Of a stretch of 64,000 nt of DNA, positions 8,701 to 17,374 are shown one piece after another (the stretch's first letter is position 1; the number at the start of each line of letters is the position of its first letter). The stretch spans positions 1-64,000 of the forward strand of contig JABCZS010000008.1 in the NCBI GenBank assembly GCA_013289605.1, written 5' to 3'. The translations under genes and the position numbers were made by a program. The notes under the pieces were generated by a model. That model was given only the letters and a program-made list of their open reading frames with translations. It did no database searches and was not told the origin of the DNA. The stretch is from Gammaproteobacteria bacterium. Lineage in GTDB: Bacteria; Pseudomonadota; Gammaproteobacteria; JABCZS01.

Positions 8701-10176
8701 CTAACGTTTAGGACGAGATAAAAAATCCGCATCGATTAACACTTGCGGTAATTGTGCTGAACCGCCACCTTTATAATTGCTCAGCATATAATCACCCCAA
8801 TGCCGACCGCCGGCCCACAATGTCCAACCTAAGAGTTGCGAGCTGCCGTGAATTAAGGTGAGAAAATCTTTAATCATGGGCTGACAATGACCTGCATCAG
8901 CACCACCTAATTCTGTCACCATAAAGCGCAATTGATATTTATCGGCCCAAGCTATAAAGGATTTGATTTTTTCAACCGGTAAACTGGTGCAATTCAATTG
9001 GGTACCACTGTGATCGCTATCAAAATATTGATGAACATTAATGGCATAATGGTTGATAGGATCTTTTATAAACTCTGGAATAAACACATCACCATTGGTT
9101 TGCCCTTGTTGATCTTTTTCAGTCAGCCAAGAATGCATGCCGCTCCAATGTGCACCTTCTAGTAGAATTAAATTACTTAAGTCCTTGTCACGTAACATTT
9201 TTATCACAGCATTATAGCGATCAAGCACTGCCCTTGAGTTAAGATCTTTCATGGGCTCATTCATGAGATCAAACATGAGCTGTTTCGGATAAGCTTTTGA
9301 TAAAGTTAACAATGCATCACTGAGTTTATCCCAAATATCGGTAAGTTCTTCTGCATTAACCACTTGGCCTGCATGGGAGGGTTCGATCATTGAATTGGGT
9401 TGAAAACGCATGTAACTGTGTAAATCGACTATTACGTTAAATCCTGCTTCTAAATAAAGTGTGGATGAAGCCACCAGTTGCGAAACATACGCTTGATTTA
9501 AAGGCCCCAGTAATGTCGGTTGCGCATAAGACCAGCGAATAGGAATGCGATAAGTATTCATGCCATATTCGGCAAAATGCTTAAGCTCTTCTTTATTGGG
9601 AAAACCATCTTGAATGATCCAATCGATACTCGGACTTGAAAATTCTGCTGCAGCAATATTATTGCCGCGAAACGGTACGGTATCATACCGCACCGGATTG
9701 GGTACAATAATGGGCTCAACCGGCGTATCGGGAACAAATTCAGCAATAAATAAGGTGTTGCCATGGGCAGTGGTGATATTAACCTTGCCTTCTTCTGCAG
9801 CAAATTTAGCATTTTTAGGTGGGCTAAAGGTTGCGCCTAAATGCCCTAAATAGCCTTGGCATTGCGGCAAGCCCGCAGCAGAGTAACTCACCGACTGGCA
9901 GACATTGTATCCTACATAGATCCAATCGCGCGTACTCCATAAATCCACCCATTGCTGGGACATTTCATTGGCGGTCGAACCCTTTTTCGGGGCCAGTACG
10001 GGGTAACATTCGTCACTGCAGCTCGCGGTATCATGATCTACAGTGCTAAGGACTAAATAATAATCACTGTTATTAGCAAGCCCAAGGTGCGCAATCGGGT
10101 TGCTAGAATGAGCATATGCCGTTAACGCTGAGACACACAATATAATTCCCATATAAAACAAAGGCATACAGTTCAT
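8701..10176 (-). CDS. Secreted glycoside hydrolase family 5 (cellulase-like)
   Basis: A 491-residue exported glycosidase expected to cut beta-1,4-glucan-type polysaccharides. An N-terminal signal peptide (PLFYMGIILCVSALTAYA, cut before HSS) is followed by a ~130-residue Cys-containing N-domain (four or more Cys, probably disulfide-bonded) and a GH5 (beta/alpha)8 barrel from about residue 165. Landmarks are FRGNNIAA, YRIPIRW, VIVDLHSY, the acid/base Glu in DLMNEP (E307), INVHQYFD, and the nucleophile Glu in MVTELGG (E422), then LGWTLWAGG. ATG 10176 has a GGAG SD eight bases upstream. Amoeba-associated Legionella species secrete GH5 endoglucanases by type II secretion, so degradation of plant or amoebal cyst-wall glucan is plausible. 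Palindromic copy 2 sits directly after the stop. Confidence 0.85.
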   Translation of the reverse strand: MNCMPLFYMGIILCVSALTAYAHSSNPIAHLGLANNSDYYLVLSTVDHDTASCSDECYPVLAPKKGSTANEMSQQWVDLWSTRDWIYVGYNVCQSVSYSAAGLPQCQGYLGHLGATFSPPKNAKFAAEEGKVNITTAHGNTLFIAEFVPDTPVEPIIVPNPVRYDTVPFRGNNIAAAEFSSPSIDWIIQDGFPNKEELKHFAEYGMNTYRIPIRWSYAQPTLLGPLNQAYVSQLVASSTLYLEAGFNVIVDLHSYMRFQPNSMIEPSHAGQVVNAEELTDIWDKLSDALLTLSKAYPKQLMFDLMNEPMKDLNSRAVLDRYNAVIKMLRDKDLSNLILLEGAHWSGMHSWLTEKDQQGQTNGDVFIPEFIKDPINHYAINVHQYFDSDHSGTQLNCTSLPVEKIKSFIAWADKYQLRFMVTELGGADAGHCQPMIKDFLTLIHGSSQLLGWTLWAGGRHWGDYMLSNYKGGGSAQLPQVLIDADFLSRPKR

Positions 10177-10356
10177 AGTTAAACTCCAAAAGCTAGTTTA
10201 AGCCATTATCTAGTAGTAGAACTCAGGTGTAACCCTGTTATCGTTGACAGGTTTTAATGAGTAGCCCTGAACATGGCCCACTTATTGAGAAGTTACGTAG
10301 ATATTCTGCAACACTTTAATCTATAATGAGAAAATATTAACTTACCAGGAGCATCC

Positions 10357-10596
10357 ATGCGTAACCCTTTTACAGCTCACCCCAGTAGTGTAGGTGAAAC
10401 CTATATTGAACACGCAAAATTTGCATCATTATCGGGTGCGCGTATGATTATAGCTGGGATGGCTTGCATTATTCATGGTATTTTACCCTTTTTATTCGTG
10501 CAGACCGGCAGTCAAACCATTACAGGCTTACATGAAAAATTTTCTACACATGCCAAAAAAAATATCCAACCCCGCATCATAGACACGGATGAATAA
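10357..10596 (+). CDS. DUF6356 family small membrane protein
   Basis: A 79-residue protein with the family pattern FTAHPSSVGETYIEHAKFA near the N-terminus, a single hydrophobic segment (about 30-50, MIIAGMACIIHGILPFLFV) and TGSQTI before a hydrophilic tail. Function unknown; members are small inner-membrane proteins in proteobacteria. An AGGAG SD lies just upstream of ATG 10357, and TATAAT at 10322-10327 could be a -10 box, although no good -35 pairs with it. The gene converges on the next minus-strand gene across a hairpin. Confidence 0.75.
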   Translation: MRNPFTAHPSSVGETYIEHAKFASLSGARMIIAGMACIIHGILPFLFVQTGSQTITGLHEKFSTHAKKNIQPRIIDTDE

Positions 10597-10628
10597 TCGC
10601 ATAAGAGCAGCCAATTGAGAAAATAATA

Positions 10629-10662
10629 GACACCCACAACATTTGGCTAGCAAATGGGTGTC
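10629..10662. terminator. Probable bidirectional hairpin terminator
   Basis: GACACCC (10629-10635) pairs with GGGTGTC (10656-10662), and an inner CATTTG/CAAATG stem continues it with a small bulge. It lies between the convergent DUF6356 gene and the periplasmic-protein gene. Flanking T content is modest on both sides, so strength is uncertain. Confidence 0.6.
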
Positions 10663-10702
10663 ATATTATTTTGCTTTCATAAGCACGCTTATCGATGCTA
10701 AA

Positions 10703-11134
10703 TTACTTTTTCGCTACGACCTGATAAGCCATACAAAAACTATCTTTTTCGACTAAATAAGCCGTACCCTCTTTATTTAACTGATTGACCGTATAAGAAA
10801 CGGGAACAGCTTCCGTGCGCTGTTTACCGTTTACGGCAGCAAATACTTGGGCTAACACTTTATTTTCTTCATCTGTAAATGCGGCTGCATTTTTATTTTT
10901 TGCTGGGTTAGGATGAACCAGAATGTTATAACCCAGCGCGTCCTTACTAATACAGGTAATACCTTCATGCGGGTTATTCGTTTTATTATCAAACGCTTCG
11001 GCTTTTTGAACGATATCTTTAAGCGATAACTTCTTATCATTCACCCAAGTGGAGAGCAGATCTGCCTGCTGTGACGCATAAGCGACGCTAGATAACATTA
11101 AACCAGCAATCGTTAAAGCCATAACTTTTTTCAT
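10703..11134 (-). CDS. Small periplasmic protein of unknown function
   Basis: 143 residues from the ATG at 11134, preceded by an AAGGAT SD at good spacing; an upstream in-frame start at 11197 lacks one and would spoil the signal peptide. The N-terminus is a classic signal peptide (MKKVMALTIAGLMLSSVAYA, cut before SQQ). The mature ~123 residues contain two Cys (in GITCIS and SFCMAYQ), which could form a disulfide, and end in Lys-Lys. No family recognised. A single-gene unit upstream of the brnTA module, reading away from it. Confidence 0.7.
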   Translation of the reverse strand: MKKVMALTIAGLMLSSVAYASQQADLLSTWVNDKKLSLKDIVQKAEAFDNKTNNPHEGITCISKDALGYNILVHPNPAKNKNAAAFTDEENKVLAQVFAAVNGKQRTEAVPVSYTVNQLNKEGTAYLVEKDSFCMAYQVVAKK

Positions 11135-11214
11135 AAATATATCCTTATAGTATTGTTGAACGGTATTAAGTGATTTTAGCAGAAGATAGGCAAGCAAAAG
11201 ACATCCACTTTTAA

Positions 11215-11237
11215 TTTATGGGTGTCTAATATCTCAG
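11215..11237. repeat. 23-bp direct repeat, left copy flanking brnTA
   Basis: TTTATGGGTGTCTAATATCT followed by CAG; matches 11976-11998 at 21 of 23 positions in the same orientation. The two copies bracket a ~740-bp segment that holds only the brnT-brnA pair and its promoter. The right copy runs directly into palindromic copy 3. Confidence 0.65.
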
Positions 11238-11326
11238 AATATCTATTAACCATTTTGAAAAAGCGGCTCAGATTAATCATTAGTGATATATTGCAGCCTA
11301 ATAATGATCATTAAATACTTAATGCA

Positions 11327-11355
11327 TTGACAATATATACATCTGTATATACAAT
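11327..11355 (+). promoter_or_regulatory. brnTA promoter with embedded operator palindrome
   Basis: TTGACA (11327-11332), a 17-bp spacer and TACAAT (11350-11355) form a near-consensus sigma-70 promoter 15 bp before the brnT start. TATATACA (11334-11341) and TGTATATA (11344-11351) form an 8-bp inverted repeat with a 2-bp centre lying between and partly over the -10 box. BrnA antitoxins are known to repress their own operon as part of the BrnT-BrnA complex; this palindrome is the obvious operator. Confidence 0.8.
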
Positions 11356-11369
11356 TATAAGCAGGAATC

Positions 11370-11657
11370 ATGAAGAGATTTTTTGAATGGAGTCATACCA
11401 AGCGTCTATATAACCTAGAAAATCATGGATTAGATTTTATAGACGTTAGCCGTGTTTGGACTTCTTTATTGGTTATACAAGAAGATAATCATAAAGATTA
11501 TGGCGAAAAACGATATGTCGTCTTAGGTTTATTGCATGATCGGGTAGTTGTGATTGTCTATACCCTACGCGGCTTGAACATTATTCGTATTATTTCATTT
11601 CGCAGAGCCAATGCCAGAGAAATAAAAATTTATGAAAAAAACATTAAAAGCAACTGA
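11370..11657 (+). CDS. brnT: BrnT-type ribonuclease toxin
   Basis: 95 residues of the BrnT family: RFFEWSHTKRLYNLENHGLDFIDVSRVW at the N-terminus (usual F-W---K---N--KHG--F--A---F), then EKRYVVLGLLHDRVVVIVYTLRG and the C-terminal RIISFRRANAREIKIYEK. Family members are RelE-fold RNases that block translation and are neutralised by BrnA. It precedes and overlaps brnA by 26 bases, the standard toxin-first order of this system. An AGGA SD lies upstream of ATG 11370. All the expected conserved blocks are present, so the toxin looks intact. Confidence 0.9.
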   Translation: MKRFFEWSHTKRLYNLENHGLDFIDVSRVWTSLLVIQEDNHKDYGEKRYVVLGLLHDRVVVIVYTLRGLNIIRIISFRRANAREIKIYEKNIKSN

Positions 11658-11937
11658 TATTAAGCGTTATTCGCAAGATGACCTTTTGCATGAATCATCA
11701 AAAACGGATTATAAACGTCTGCACAAAATAGCCGAAAAGAATGATGATCCCGACAATCCCCCCACGGATGAAACATTTTGGGTCAATGCACAAATAGTCG
11801 ATCCAGGTAAAAAGAAAATGATTTCATTGCGACTTGATCCCGATGTATTAGATTGGTTTAAACATCATAATGGTCGATATCAAACTTTAATTAATCAAGT
11901 CCTGCGTCAATATATGAATGCACATCAAGGACAATAA
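11632..11937 (+). CDS. brnA: BrnA-type antitoxin
   Basis: 101 residues. The C-terminal part (KKMISLRLDPDVLDWFKHHNGRYQTLINQVLRQYMN) is the ribbon-helix-helix DNA-binding region of BrnA/DUF4415, and the N-terminal half (ending PDNPPTDETFWVNAQIV) is the usual toxin-contact segment. It overlaps brnT by 26 bases, so translation is probably coupled. It would bind the palindrome at 11334-11351 to repress the pair. Confidence 0.9.
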   Translation: MKKTLKATDIKRYSQDDLLHESSKTDYKRLHKIAEKNDDPDNPPTDETFWVNAQIVDPGKKKMISLRLDPDVLDWFKHHNGRYQTLINQVLRQYMNAHQGQ

Positions 11938-11975
11938 AAAAATATAACATGAAATAATGGACCTCCTCAGTCTAT

Positions 11976-11998
11976 TTTATGGGTGCCTGATATCTCAG
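11976..11998. repeat. 23-bp direct repeat, right copy flanking brnTA
   Basis: Second copy of the repeat at 11215-11237, with two transitions (T to C, A to G). It abuts the left flank of palindromic copy 3, so it may be part of that larger element. Confidence 0.65.
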
Positions 11999-12006
11999 GA
12001 TAAAAC

Positions 12007-12088
12007 GCCCTTTGAGTTGCTTGGAATATATTTTATGCGAATTGTGTCAGCCCTGAGCAGAAAATATATTCCAAGCAACTCAAAGGGC
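12007..12088. repeat. Palindromic element, copy 3 (32-bp arms, one mismatch)
   Basis: Left arm 12007-12038 pairs with right arm 12057-12088 at 31 of 32 positions around an 18-base loop GAATTGTGTCAGCCCTGA. Compared with copy 2 the arms differ at several positions (for example TCGCTTGG to TTGCTTGG, GTCG to AATA), and the opposite arm carries the matching complementary changes. It lies in the 302-base gap (11938-12239) between brnA and dabB; the rest of the gap shows no gene. Confidence 0.9.
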
Positions 12089-12239
12089 TTTCCTCTATTA
12101 AAGCGTATTTTTCAACGTGTTTGCTATGGTGAGGATAAGATATGCTATGCTAATGGGTATCATTTATTTTTAAGACAAAATCAACATGAAAAAGGATAGA
12201 AAATGAGAAATTGAAATGAATTAGGAAAAACCTCATCAC

Positions 12240-14048
12240 TTACGGATGCATTAATTTTATTTGCTTCAACACGTCATATTTACCCAAAAAGTTTACATAA
12301 TAAAATCTAAAGAACACAATAGTATTCAATGACAATAATACGTAGACGCTTAAAAGAGTGCCTGGATAAACATTCATTAACGCATGTTCTAATCGTATCC
12401 AAACAAAGAAAATGCCTAATCCAGGCATGCCAATAATAGAAAGGCCTAGGATAAACAAAATAAAATTAATACCGCTGGATTGATGCATTTGCCCCATAAA
12501 ATTAGCGGTTTGTTGCAATCTATCGCGCAGCAAGTAAGTCATAATTAAAATGTAAAGCATAATCACCGTGCTAATCACTGCACTCCAAATCAGAACGGGA
12601 TACAATTTATCAGACAGAATAAGTAAAGAAGTCATTACTGAGGCTGTTAGCGCAACATAAAATACCCAAGGTCGATATTTATTCATCATTGCCAAAATAT
12701 TTAATACATAAGCAAGTGCGAGCAATAATTCATCCATAATAATTAATTTTCTACCTAAACTAAAGGTGATTAATTCAATTAAAAAAATGAATGCCAAACT
12801 ATAAAAAATATAGGATTTAACTACAAGCGCATTCATTCTAGAGGAAAATAATCCCATAAAACTTTCTACACCATCCATCATTATTCTAAAGAAAACAAAT
12901 TCATTGTAAGTTATTTTATAAAGCCATAACTGCAGATTTATAGGCAACAAATGGGTCAGGCGATACAAAAGCGGCTCACCGGATATCCTCCTATCCTGTT
13001 CAATTAACTGATGCTCGTAAATAATCGAGGGTGAACGCAAGAACTCCACAGTACGATAAATGCCATGAAGTATACAATGCACAATAGCAAGCCAGATAAA
13101 CCCAAAAAGAACTTCCAAATAGATGATCCCCAATTGCGCTATAGCGGCATAGGCAATTGAATTTTTTGCATCATTAGCCGCTTTACTCAGCATGCTCGCA
13201 CAAACAATAGCAATAAGAATAATCACAGCCGCAATAGCCACAAATAGCGTATTAGTGCTAAGGCTATGATGTTCCCAAACATTCATAAAAATGAAAATCG
13301 GGATATGCGTTGCTAGACTGCCATAAAAAACTGCAGTAGATTGCGTGGGTCCTTCTACTGCGCGTGGCAGCCAATACATAGGAAAAACACTGGACTTAAG
13401 CAAACACGCCAATAAAAGAGCCGCAATACAATAGGGATTAGACATTTGATAATAATAGGTTTCACCCGCTGCTGATGAATACAGCAATGCTGCATATAAA
13501 AATAAATCAGCCAATTTATAAATCGCAAGGATCACCAATGAATTTTTCAATACTGATATTCGATACTCATAAAAGGCAATCAGTAAGATAGATGATATGC
13601 CCAAAAACTCCCAGCCGATAAATATTGTTTCATTCCCTTGGGTGAGTATCAGTAATACTAAAGCCAATTGCAGTAAATAAATCATAGCAAAAAACTTGAA
13701 ATAAAAGAGATCCCTGAATAAATAAACCGTTGAAAATCGATTAATCACACTAATGATCGTAACGGAAAATGATAAAAATAGAAAGGATCTTATATTCCAA
13801 TTGACATCAAAATCAAAGCTCTCAAAAGCAAAATTCGGTATGGTAAAAGTTACATCCTGTTTAAATAACATAAATGCAAGTGCAAGATGAGTTAAATCTA
13901 ATAATGAGCCATAATCCGTCATGTATTTAACAAGCCGCCCTGCTAAAGGCTTATTGCGCATCATGCTCACTAGTAAAACCCAAATAAAACGAATTAATGA
14001 TGACGCTGCAAAATATATAAATAAATAAGTATAAAATTTAATCTCCAT
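12240..14048 (-). CDS. dabB: DabB: proton-conducting membrane subunit of the DAB inorganic carbon transporter
   Basis: 602 residues, polytopic (about 14-16 hydrophobic segments), related to the NuoL/MrpA family of proton-translocating subunits. The family region is seen around residues 145-300 (FIGWEFLGISSILLIAFY, SSVFPMYWLPRAVEGPTQSTAVFYGS, with the Glu in WEFLG and EGPT typical of NuoL-like channels). Paired with DabA it is thought to couple proton influx to capture of CO2 as bicarbonate. The start ATG lies inside the end of dabA (11-base overlap), so the two are translationally coupled. It is not part of a complex I operon: no other nuo gene is nearby. Confidence 0.9.
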   Translation of the reverse strand: MEIKFYTYLFIYFAASSLIRFIWVLLVSMMRNKPLAGRLVKYMTDYGSLLDLTHLALAFMLFKQDVTFTIPNFAFESFDFDVNWNIRSFLFLSFSVTIISVINRFSTVYLFRDLFYFKFFAMIYLLQLALVLLILTQGNETIFIGWEFLGISSILLIAFYEYRISVLKNSLVILAIYKLADLFLYAALLYSSAAGETYYYQMSNPYCIAALLLACLLKSSVFPMYWLPRAVEGPTQSTAVFYGSLATHIPIFIFMNVWEHHSLSTNTLFVAIAAVIILIAIVCASMLSKAANDAKNSIAYAAIAQLGIIYLEVLFGFIWLAIVHCILHGIYRTVEFLRSPSIIYEHQLIEQDRRISGEPLLYRLTHLLPINLQLWLYKITYNEFVFFRIMMDGVESFMGLFSSRMNALVVKSYIFYSLAFIFLIELITFSLGRKLIIMDELLLALAYVLNILAMMNKYRPWVFYVALTASVMTSLLILSDKLYPVLIWSAVISTVIMLYILIMTYLLRDRLQQTANFMGQMHQSSGINFILFILGLSIIGMPGLGIFFVWIRLEHALMNVYPGTLLSVYVLLSLNTIVFFRFYYVNFLGKYDVLKQIKLMHP

Positions 14049-16668
14049 AATAAATCGTACCTATTTCTATATGATGTCTAGAAGATAGAATTCTTGGATC
14101 ATGTTGTAGATAATTAGGTGCCAAGCCATCTGCATAACATTGCACGAAATCATTATTTTTATAAATCCATAGCGTATTTGTTTTAAGATCATGGACTGAA
14201 AAATTGATCCATTCATTTTTTATTTTCTGACTAAATGGGTGTGATCCGGATAATAATTGTCGCACCTTATCAATATCTGCAATAACGAGCAAAAATAAAC
14301 GTACGGGCTGATGGATTTCTACCATTTGCCAAGGCAAGCCTGCGCGTAAGTCACTTAAGTGCCCATTCATTACGCCCACCAATGCATTGACATTATGAGG
14401 TAATTTAGTTCCTGCGCCATAGAATTCATTATCAATATAACTAAAATAGTATTCTAAATTGACCCCAGAAACTACGGGTATAGTGGCAGTCAGCAATTTT
14501 GTCAAAATCGATAATTCTGGATCTTGCTTAGGATCATAAGAAAGTAAAAAAGAACGTCTATCTAAAAATAAATGATGTGTGTATTCTCTAGGTCCAATGA
14601 TAAAAAAAGCGTTGGTAGAATGACCATATTCCGCTCTGGGTTGGCGTAGATCCAATGATCTAGCTTGCACTGACTTATAATAATATTCAGGTTTTCTATT
14701 TAAGGGTAAATCACTAAATCTTCTACTACGCTCTTTGGATTCTAATATCGCTGCATAGCGTATTTTAGTTATAATCTTATTGAGTTCATTATCATGAGGG
14801 ATATCATAAAATTCGATTTCATCACTACAGGTATTGTGATAAGCTCCAACAAATTGACATTCCTCTGGAATATCAATATGACGTTGCCTTAATGCTTGCC
14901 TGACCTGTTGCTCATTTAATATTTTTGCCATCAATCTTGCATTGGTGGCGCCAATACCTCCTCCACACGCACCGCAATCATAGGCTGCGCGATGTGGATT
15001 ATTTAGACTCATGGACCCATGCCCAATTATGAAAATATAAGGAGCAAAGCTTTGCGTTAAACCAATTAAACTTAATAAAGATTCAGCAAAATTTTCACGC
15101 ATAGCAACATCAATTCCGTGCTCAACTCCCGCTTCTTTCTTATAATTAAGTTCCGTAGCGATGGCAGTGCTAAAAAATTTAGAAACTTTTTTCTTAATAA
15201 ACAAAATAGCACGAGGCTCAATCACATCAAGAATCAAGGGTATTATAGAAAAAATCCCAGATAATAGAGAAATAATAGAACCACCCACAATACTTTTAGA
15301 GTGTTGTTGAATATGCCATTTTAGCTCACCCAAACCATAAAGAACCTTAAGTTTAAATCGATCTACCTTATAAGCATTTTCACTTATTTTGAATTCCGGT
15401 TTCACATTAATAGGACATAATGCTCTATATCTTTTATCAAAATAGCCTTTGTACTCAATATTTAAACCAAAATTACCCGCTGAACCATAAGTCTCACAGG
15501 CTGGATCCATTTCTAAATATCTACGCAAAGATTCTTCTCTGTCATCCATACAAAGAATGACTTGATAAGCTGGAACTGTTGGCGCAATATAGTGTGCATT
15601 GCCAAGATAGGCATTGATTAACTGTTGATAAAGCGTTTTTTCATAGGCACGATGATAAATTTCCTGCCGATTCAAGTCACTCAAACTAGGCAATGCCGCC
15701 AGAAGATCAGTGTGCAACAGGGGATATTGATTCATCTGATAAATAAATCGAGCTAAAAATTTCGCACTGTGCTGTGGGATTTTTTTATCTCTTGGAATTT
15801 TTATTTTATTTTTTTTAAACGTAAGAATTGCTGCATATTCGCAAAGCAACACTATGGCTAAAAATGCGTGCAGATCGGGAATAATTTCATCATTTTTAAC
15901 ATATTCAGGATGCAAAATTATACTCTTTATAAATCCTGCCCAACCGATATGCTTAATACAAACAGAAAATAAGTAATTCTCAGTTTCATTTTTATCTACA
16001 GATAAGCCTTCAATAATAAATAGTATCGCTTTTAATGGACCCTCTGCATATAAGCGCTTAATCAAGGCAGAGAGCTCTTTTCTGTAATGACTTTCCAAAA
16101 AACTACGTGTTGGGTGCAATTGGCAAAAATGATACCACATGCCCCGCTCACGATGCTGCAACGCCCAAGTGGCGGTCCCATAATCAAAATAATTAGAGAG
16201 GAAACGATAAATCGTGTCATTTGCATAAAAGTCTATGTCAATACCATAATCATCTTTTATTATTTGAGAAAAATAGATGGGACGGACGGCAAAATACTTC
16301 TCTTGGAATTCCAAAATTTCTTTTTTTATCTTTTTATTGGAATTTAATTTTTGTGTAATAAGCAATGAATAGACAATATCAGGGGATAATGTAAGCTTAT
16401 TTATTTCGAGAAAGCGTTTTATCTCATCCTTTAAAATATTGTCTTTTATTAAACCTAATCTATGCTTATGCGCATAAAATGCTTCTGGCATAAAAGCATT
16501 GGCATTGTATTCAATTGCAGCAACTTTGACTGCATCAAAAAAATTCATAAACTCGTAATGATGCAATGTATTATGGTGCACAAAAAATTCAAGTGGACCT
16601 TGCTGGGGTATTTTATTAAAAATGGATTCTATATATCCGAGCAATTCGATTTCAGAAAGTGCGGTCAA
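14038..16668 (-). CDS. dabA: DabA: carbonic-anhydrase-like subunit of the DAB inorganic carbon transporter (DUF2309)
   Basis: 876 residues of the DUF2309 family. DabA is a zinc protein distantly related to beta-carbonic anhydrases that hydrates CO2 vectorially on the cytoplasmic face of the membrane, driven by DabB. The expected zinc ligands are present: C373 and D375 in ILCMDDREESLRR, and H550 and C565 in IIGHGSMS...YDCGACGGG; the spacings (2 and 15) equal those described for Halothiobacillus neapolitanus DabA. The N-terminal FFVHHNTLHHYE motif is also typical. The start is TTG at 16668 with AGGAAG at good spacing. It lies 63 bases after def on the same strand. No RuBisCO or carboxysome gene is in the window, so the likely use is bicarbonate supply for anaplerotic or biosynthetic carboxylation. 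Confidence 0.93.
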   Translation of the reverse strand: MTALSEIELLGYIESIFNKIPQQGPLEFFVHHNTLHHYEFMNFFDAVKVAAIEYNANAFMPEAFYAHKHRLGLIKDNILKDEIKRFLEINKLTLSPDIVYSLLITQKLNSNKKIKKEILEFQEKYFAVRPIYFSQIIKDDYGIDIDFYANDTIYRFLSNYFDYGTATWALQHRERGMWYHFCQLHPTRSFLESHYRKELSALIKRLYAEGPLKAILFIIEGLSVDKNETENYLFSVCIKHIGWAGFIKSIILHPEYVKNDEIIPDLHAFLAIVLLCEYAAILTFKKNKIKIPRDKKIPQHSAKFLARFIYQMNQYPLLHTDLLAALPSLSDLNRQEIYHRAYEKTLYQQLINAYLGNAHYIAPTVPAYQVILCMDDREESLRRYLEMDPACETYGSAGNFGLNIEYKGYFDKRYRALCPINVKPEFKISENAYKVDRFKLKVLYGLGELKWHIQQHSKSIVGGSIISLLSGIFSIIPLILDVIEPRAILFIKKKVSKFFSTAIATELNYKKEAGVEHGIDVAMRENFAESLLSLIGLTQSFAPYIFIIGHGSMSLNNPHRAAYDCGACGGGIGATNARLMAKILNEQQVRQALRQRHIDIPEECQFVGAYHNTCSDEIEFYDIPHDNELNKIITKIRYAAILESKERSRRFSDLPLNRKPEYYYKSVQARSLDLRQPRAEYGHSTNAFFIIGPREYTHHLFLDRRSFLLSYDPKQDPELSILTKLLTATIPVVSGVNLEYYFSYIDNEFYGAGTKLPHNVNALVGVMNGHLSDLRAGLPWQMVEIHQPVRLFLLVIADIDKVRQLLSGSHPFSQKIKNEWINFSVHDLKTNTLWIYKNNDFVQCYADGLAPNYLQHDPRILSSRHHIEIGTIYYGD

Positions 16669-16731
16669 TTTGTCTTCCTTTTCCGATATACATGAATCAA
16701 CTCCCCCGCAGAAGGAAGCATTGCAAAACGA

Positions 16732-17262
16732 TTAGCTCAATTTCATCAATTCATCACGAAAACCTAGACTTAGTGTATTTTTCACCCTATCGATAAAAAT
16801 AACTCCATCGATATGATCCACTTCATGTAAAACCAATCGCGCATGAAAATCAGATACTTCGCGCTTAATTTCTCGGCCATATTCATCAAACCCAGAGTAC
16901 TCAATCGCTTTGGGACGTGCCACTTCCCCACGTAAATCTCCAACGCTCAAACAACCTTCATAAGCACTCACTTCTGTCTTATCAAGTATTTTTATTTCTG
17001 GATTACATAATACTGTAAACGGCACAGGCCCTACATTTTTATAGCGCTCAGTGTGTTCAAAGCCAAACACAATAACGCGTCGATTGATACCAATTTGGGG
17101 GGCCGCAATACCCACTCCGCCATAATGCTCTTTTGAGTCCCATAAATCTTGTACTAAGTCTAATAGCCATGGGCTGCCAAACTCATTCGATTCAATTGCG
17201 CGGGATTTTTCACGCAATGATGGATTGCCTATTCTAACTATAGGTTTTATAGACATGTTCAT
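16732..17262 (-). CDS. def: Peptide deformylase
   Basis: Removes the N-formyl group from nascent proteins in the cytoplasm using a bound metal. 176 residues with all three motifs: GGVGIAAPQIG (48-58), YEGCLS (101-106, metal ligand C104) and HEVDH (146-150, metal ligands H146 and H150, catalytic E147). There is no fmt neighbour, so it may be a second copy rather than the main def-fmt locus. A GGGA lies before two candidate starts, ATG 17262 and ATG 17256; the second has the more usual spacing. It follows acs by 112 bases and may be co-transcribed with dabA. Confidence 0.93.
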   Translation of the reverse strand: MNMSIKPIVRIGNPSLREKSRAIESNEFGSPWLLDLVQDLWDSKEHYGGVGIAAPQIGINRRVIVFGFEHTERYKNVGPVPFTVLCNPEIKILDKTEVSAYEGCLSVGDLRGEVARPKAIEYSGFDEYGREIKREVSDFHARLVLHEVDHIDGVIFIDRVKNTLSLGFRDELMKLS

Positions 17263-17374
17263 ATTTCCCAGCTATTTAAATTACATCGTATATGATTTTC
17301 ATAATTGATGCAATAAAATAGAGTACAAAAGTGATGTTCATGAGTCATTTTAATCTCATATAAAATACATAGGC

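Noticed and set aside
11957-12199. 80-codon plus-strand frame after brnA
   Set aside because: It runs straight through both arms of palindromic copy 3, has no SD at its start and shows no protein-like pattern.
12240-14048. NADH dehydrogenase subunit L (NuoL) for the dabB gene
   Set aside because: It overlaps dabA and no other complex I gene is present; the pair is the DAB transporter.
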